Positions 49,189 to 50,419 of a DNA stretch of 50,419 nt are shown here, in pieces. The DNA is taken from positions 1-50,419 of IMG/VR virus record IMGVR_UViG_3300042356_000196; one strand, 5' to 3'. The position numbers were made by a program, and so were the translations under genes. Positions within the stretch are counted from its first letter, which is position 1; each line of letters starts with the position of its first letter. The stretch is from a virus. A model generated the notes under the pieces. The model was given only the letters and a program-made list of their open reading frames with translations, was not told where the DNA came from and made no database searches.

Positions 49189-49459
49189 CTATTTAGCTTA
49201 CTTGGATTTCAAGGATGGTATGTTGATAAGTGAGATATGCAGGAAACATGCATGCCACGTTGACTCAATATACCCACACTTCAAGAAGTTCATGGCTAAT
49301 GAGACTACGAGAATAATACTAACTGTTAGCGGACATAAGTCAGAGCCATACTACAAGGAGGAATCTGAGATGCTTACTGATAGGGTTTATAATTACGAAG
49401 ATTTAAGTGATAAAGAAAGATGGTTCTATGAGTGCAGACAGCCACTACAACAACAGTAA
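49163..49459 (+). CDS. HTH-type small protein
   Basis: 98 residues from the ATG at 49163 (MMEQQEKRSYLAYLDFKDGM), 26-base overlap with the nuclease. The segment MLISEICRKHACHVDSIYPH is an HTH-like element. Acidic C-terminal half with Gln-rich end (PLQQQ). Possible transcription regulator. Confidence 0.65.
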   Translation: MMEQQEKRSYLAYLDFKDGMLISEICRKHACHVDSIYPHFKKFMANETTRIILTVSGHKSEPYYKEESEMLTDRVYNYEDLSDKERWFYECRQPLQQQ

Positions 49460-49631
49460 CGGAAGCCTTTACAAGTTTGCTGAAGATCATGGGTTAAACG
49501 CCTACGAGTTTGATATATGCAAACGTATTGTAAGATGCCGAAAGAAAGGTCAGTTCATTGAAGACCTAGAGAAGACAAAGAGAGTAATTGATTTATATTT
49601 AAAAGAGCACAATGACAGAGGAAGGGATTAA
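49428..49631 (+). CDS. DUF3310-type protein
   Basis: 67 residues from the internal ATG at 49428 (MSADSHYNNSNGSLYKFAED). HYNNSNGSLYKF, FDICKRIVRCRKKGQFIEDL and TKRVIDLYLKE match the DUF3310 phage family. Overlaps the HTH gene by 32 bases. Function unknown. Confidence 0.75.
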   Translation: MSADSHYNNSNGSLYKFAEDHGLNAYEFDICKRIVRCRKKGQFIEDLEKTKRVIDLYLKEHNDRGRD

Positions 49632-49923
49632 GCTAACAATGATAACAGCAGTTGGACCAGTGCTAGCTGACTTTATCGATGACCTTATTGAAGAAGGTCT
49701 ATTCAAGAACCACATCAAGTATAAGTTCCAGAACACTGCGGCACAGATCCGTAGCATCGACGAGTACTTCATGAAGGACGCAACGATTGAGGAGGGAGAG
49801 CAGCAGATCGCCCTACAGAGATTTTTCAGACAATGGGTAAATCACATACATGAGCAAAGCACTGTACATAACGGACATAGTGATAACAGTCAGGAGGAAG
49901 AGGGAGGTACTGAAAATACATAA
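49612..49923 (+). CDS. Unknown acidic helical protein
   Basis: 103 residues, helical (VLADFIDDLIEEGLFKNHIK; RFFRQWVNHIHEQ) with an acidic Gly-rich end (SQEEEGGTENT). Overlaps the DUF3310 gene by 20 bases. Not recognised. Confidence 0.68.
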   Translation: MTEEGIKLTMITAVGPVLADFIDDLIEEGLFKNHIKYKFQNTAAQIRSIDEYFMKDATIEEGEQQIALQRFFRQWVNHIHEQSTVHNGHSDNSQEEEGGTENT

Positions 49924-50095
49924 GATCCTTCACCCTGTTATACTTACAGAGGATGGCCGCATACCACCAGAGGATCTAAACCAACAACTACGCATGATGG
50001 TTAAGGATAGAGTAAAGAAGTTTGATGAGTGGACTTACTCTTACGAAGTGCTTCGATATGTCTTCAGTAGTAAGTTATACGGAGATCGCTTGTAA
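49850..50095 (+). CDS. Small unknown protein
   Basis: 81 residues: SKALYITDIVITVRRKREVL, then LTEDGRIPPEDLNQQLRMMV, basic N-terminus. Long 74-base overlap with the previous gene. No family recognised. Confidence 0.65.
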   Translation: MSKALYITDIVITVRRKREVLKIHKILHPVILTEDGRIPPEDLNQQLRMMVKDRVKKFDEWTYSYEVLRYVFSSKLYGDRL

Positions 50096-50120
50096 ACTAA
50101 AAAATAAAGACATACATTTG
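50089..50120 (+). promoter_or_regulatory. Promoter with 4-base spacing to ATG
   Basis: CTTG (50089-50092, near-match), 20 bases, TACATTTG (50113-50120), CGAA, ATG 50125. Confidence 0.55.
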
Positions 50121-50124
50121 CGAA

Positions 50125-50295
50125 ATGGATGTCAGACTAGTAACCTACGTTAACTCAGTTATGGACGAGTTCAACGAGCTCGGTTCAGACCTTTACGAGT
50201 CCATGATAGATATGGACAGAGAAGTAGTAAAAGACACAGCTATCAAGCTTAAGAAACTACTGAGCGACATACAACGATCCTACCATGAAGAATGA
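50125..50295 (+). CDS. 56-residue helical protein
   Basis: Starts MDVRLVTYVNSVMDEFNELG; continues as a helix (DMDREVVKDTAIKLKKLL). Followed by the next start with an 11-base overlap. Function unknown. Confidence 0.7.
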   Translation: MDVRLVTYVNSVMDEFNELGSDLYESMIDMDREVVKDTAIKLKKLLSDIQRSYHEE

Positions 50296-50419
50296 AATAG
50301 AAAAAGCTATAGAGATATACCTATCGAAAAAAATCTCTAAGACAAATACAGCTAAAGAAGTAGCTAAAGAGTTAGGCATACCATACGACAATGTATTTAG
50401 AAGAAGAATAGCTCGCAAG
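50285..50419 (+). CDS. HTH protein, truncated by window edge
   Basis: The first 45 residues are in the window: KNEIEKAIEIYLSKKISKTN, then TAKEVAKELGIPYDNVFRRR, a helix-turn-helix of the resolvase/sigma-like type. C-terminus lies beyond the right edge. Confidence 0.65.
   Translation, partial: MKNEIEKAIEIYLSKKISKTNTAKEVAKELGIPYDNVFRRRIARK

Overview
The window is a 50.4 kb internal segment of a tailed double-stranded DNA phage of a Bacteroidota host, probably a flavobacterium-like bacterium. The virion genes (large terminase, portal, acidic scaffold, HK97-fold major capsid protein and the chain of neck/tail proteins after it) have the order and sequence style of crAss-like podoviruses. The host assignment rests on promoters. 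Several starts are preceded by TTTG, 19-20 bases, then TAnnTTTG, the consensus known from Bacteroides and Flavobacterium, and leaders are A-rich without clear Shine-Dalgarno sites. Stops TAA, TAG and TGA are all used, so the standard code applies.

Layout. From 1 to about 34.6 kb nearly everything is on the minus strand. Read in transcription order (right to left) it holds: a basic protein, a secreted protein, an Ig-like protein, groEL-groES, fibre/decoration proteins, small basic proteins, a membrane/lysis cluster (holin-like, spanin-like, L,D-transpeptidase-like), terminase, portal, small basic proteins, scaffold, capsid and tail proteins. The last gene runs off the left edge. One plus-strand winged-helix gene (29978) interrupts this block. 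From 34.6 to 35.9 kb is a non-coding divergent control region with origin-like sequence. From 35.9 to 39.1 kb lies a run of tiny plus-strand early genes. From 39.1 to 39.6 kb is a second non-coding region with a tRNA-like RNA unit. From 39.6 kb to the right edge are plus-strand genes: endolysin, small early genes, then recombination/replication genes (exonuclease, SSB-like protein, primase-helicase, methylase-like protein, helicase, VRR-NUC nuclease).

Main unusual signals. (1) A complete hammerhead ribozyme fold lies between two early genes at 36582-36660. (2) Two colinear, inverted, diverged copies of a ~290 bp AT-rich element lie at 34.69-34.98 and 39.07-39.36 kb and bracket the small-gene region. 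(3) A tRNA-like RNA with its own promoter and terminator lies at 39.38-39.58 kb. (4) A ~300 nt hairpin-rich leader follows the main early promoter, which has a palindrome over its -33 box. (5) Several genes have the -7 box exactly 4 bases before ATG, implying leaderless mRNAs. (6) The phage carries its own chaperonin pair in the order groEL-groES.

All calls come from reading the sequence without database searches. Family names are recognition by motif and context. Functions of most small genes are unknown.
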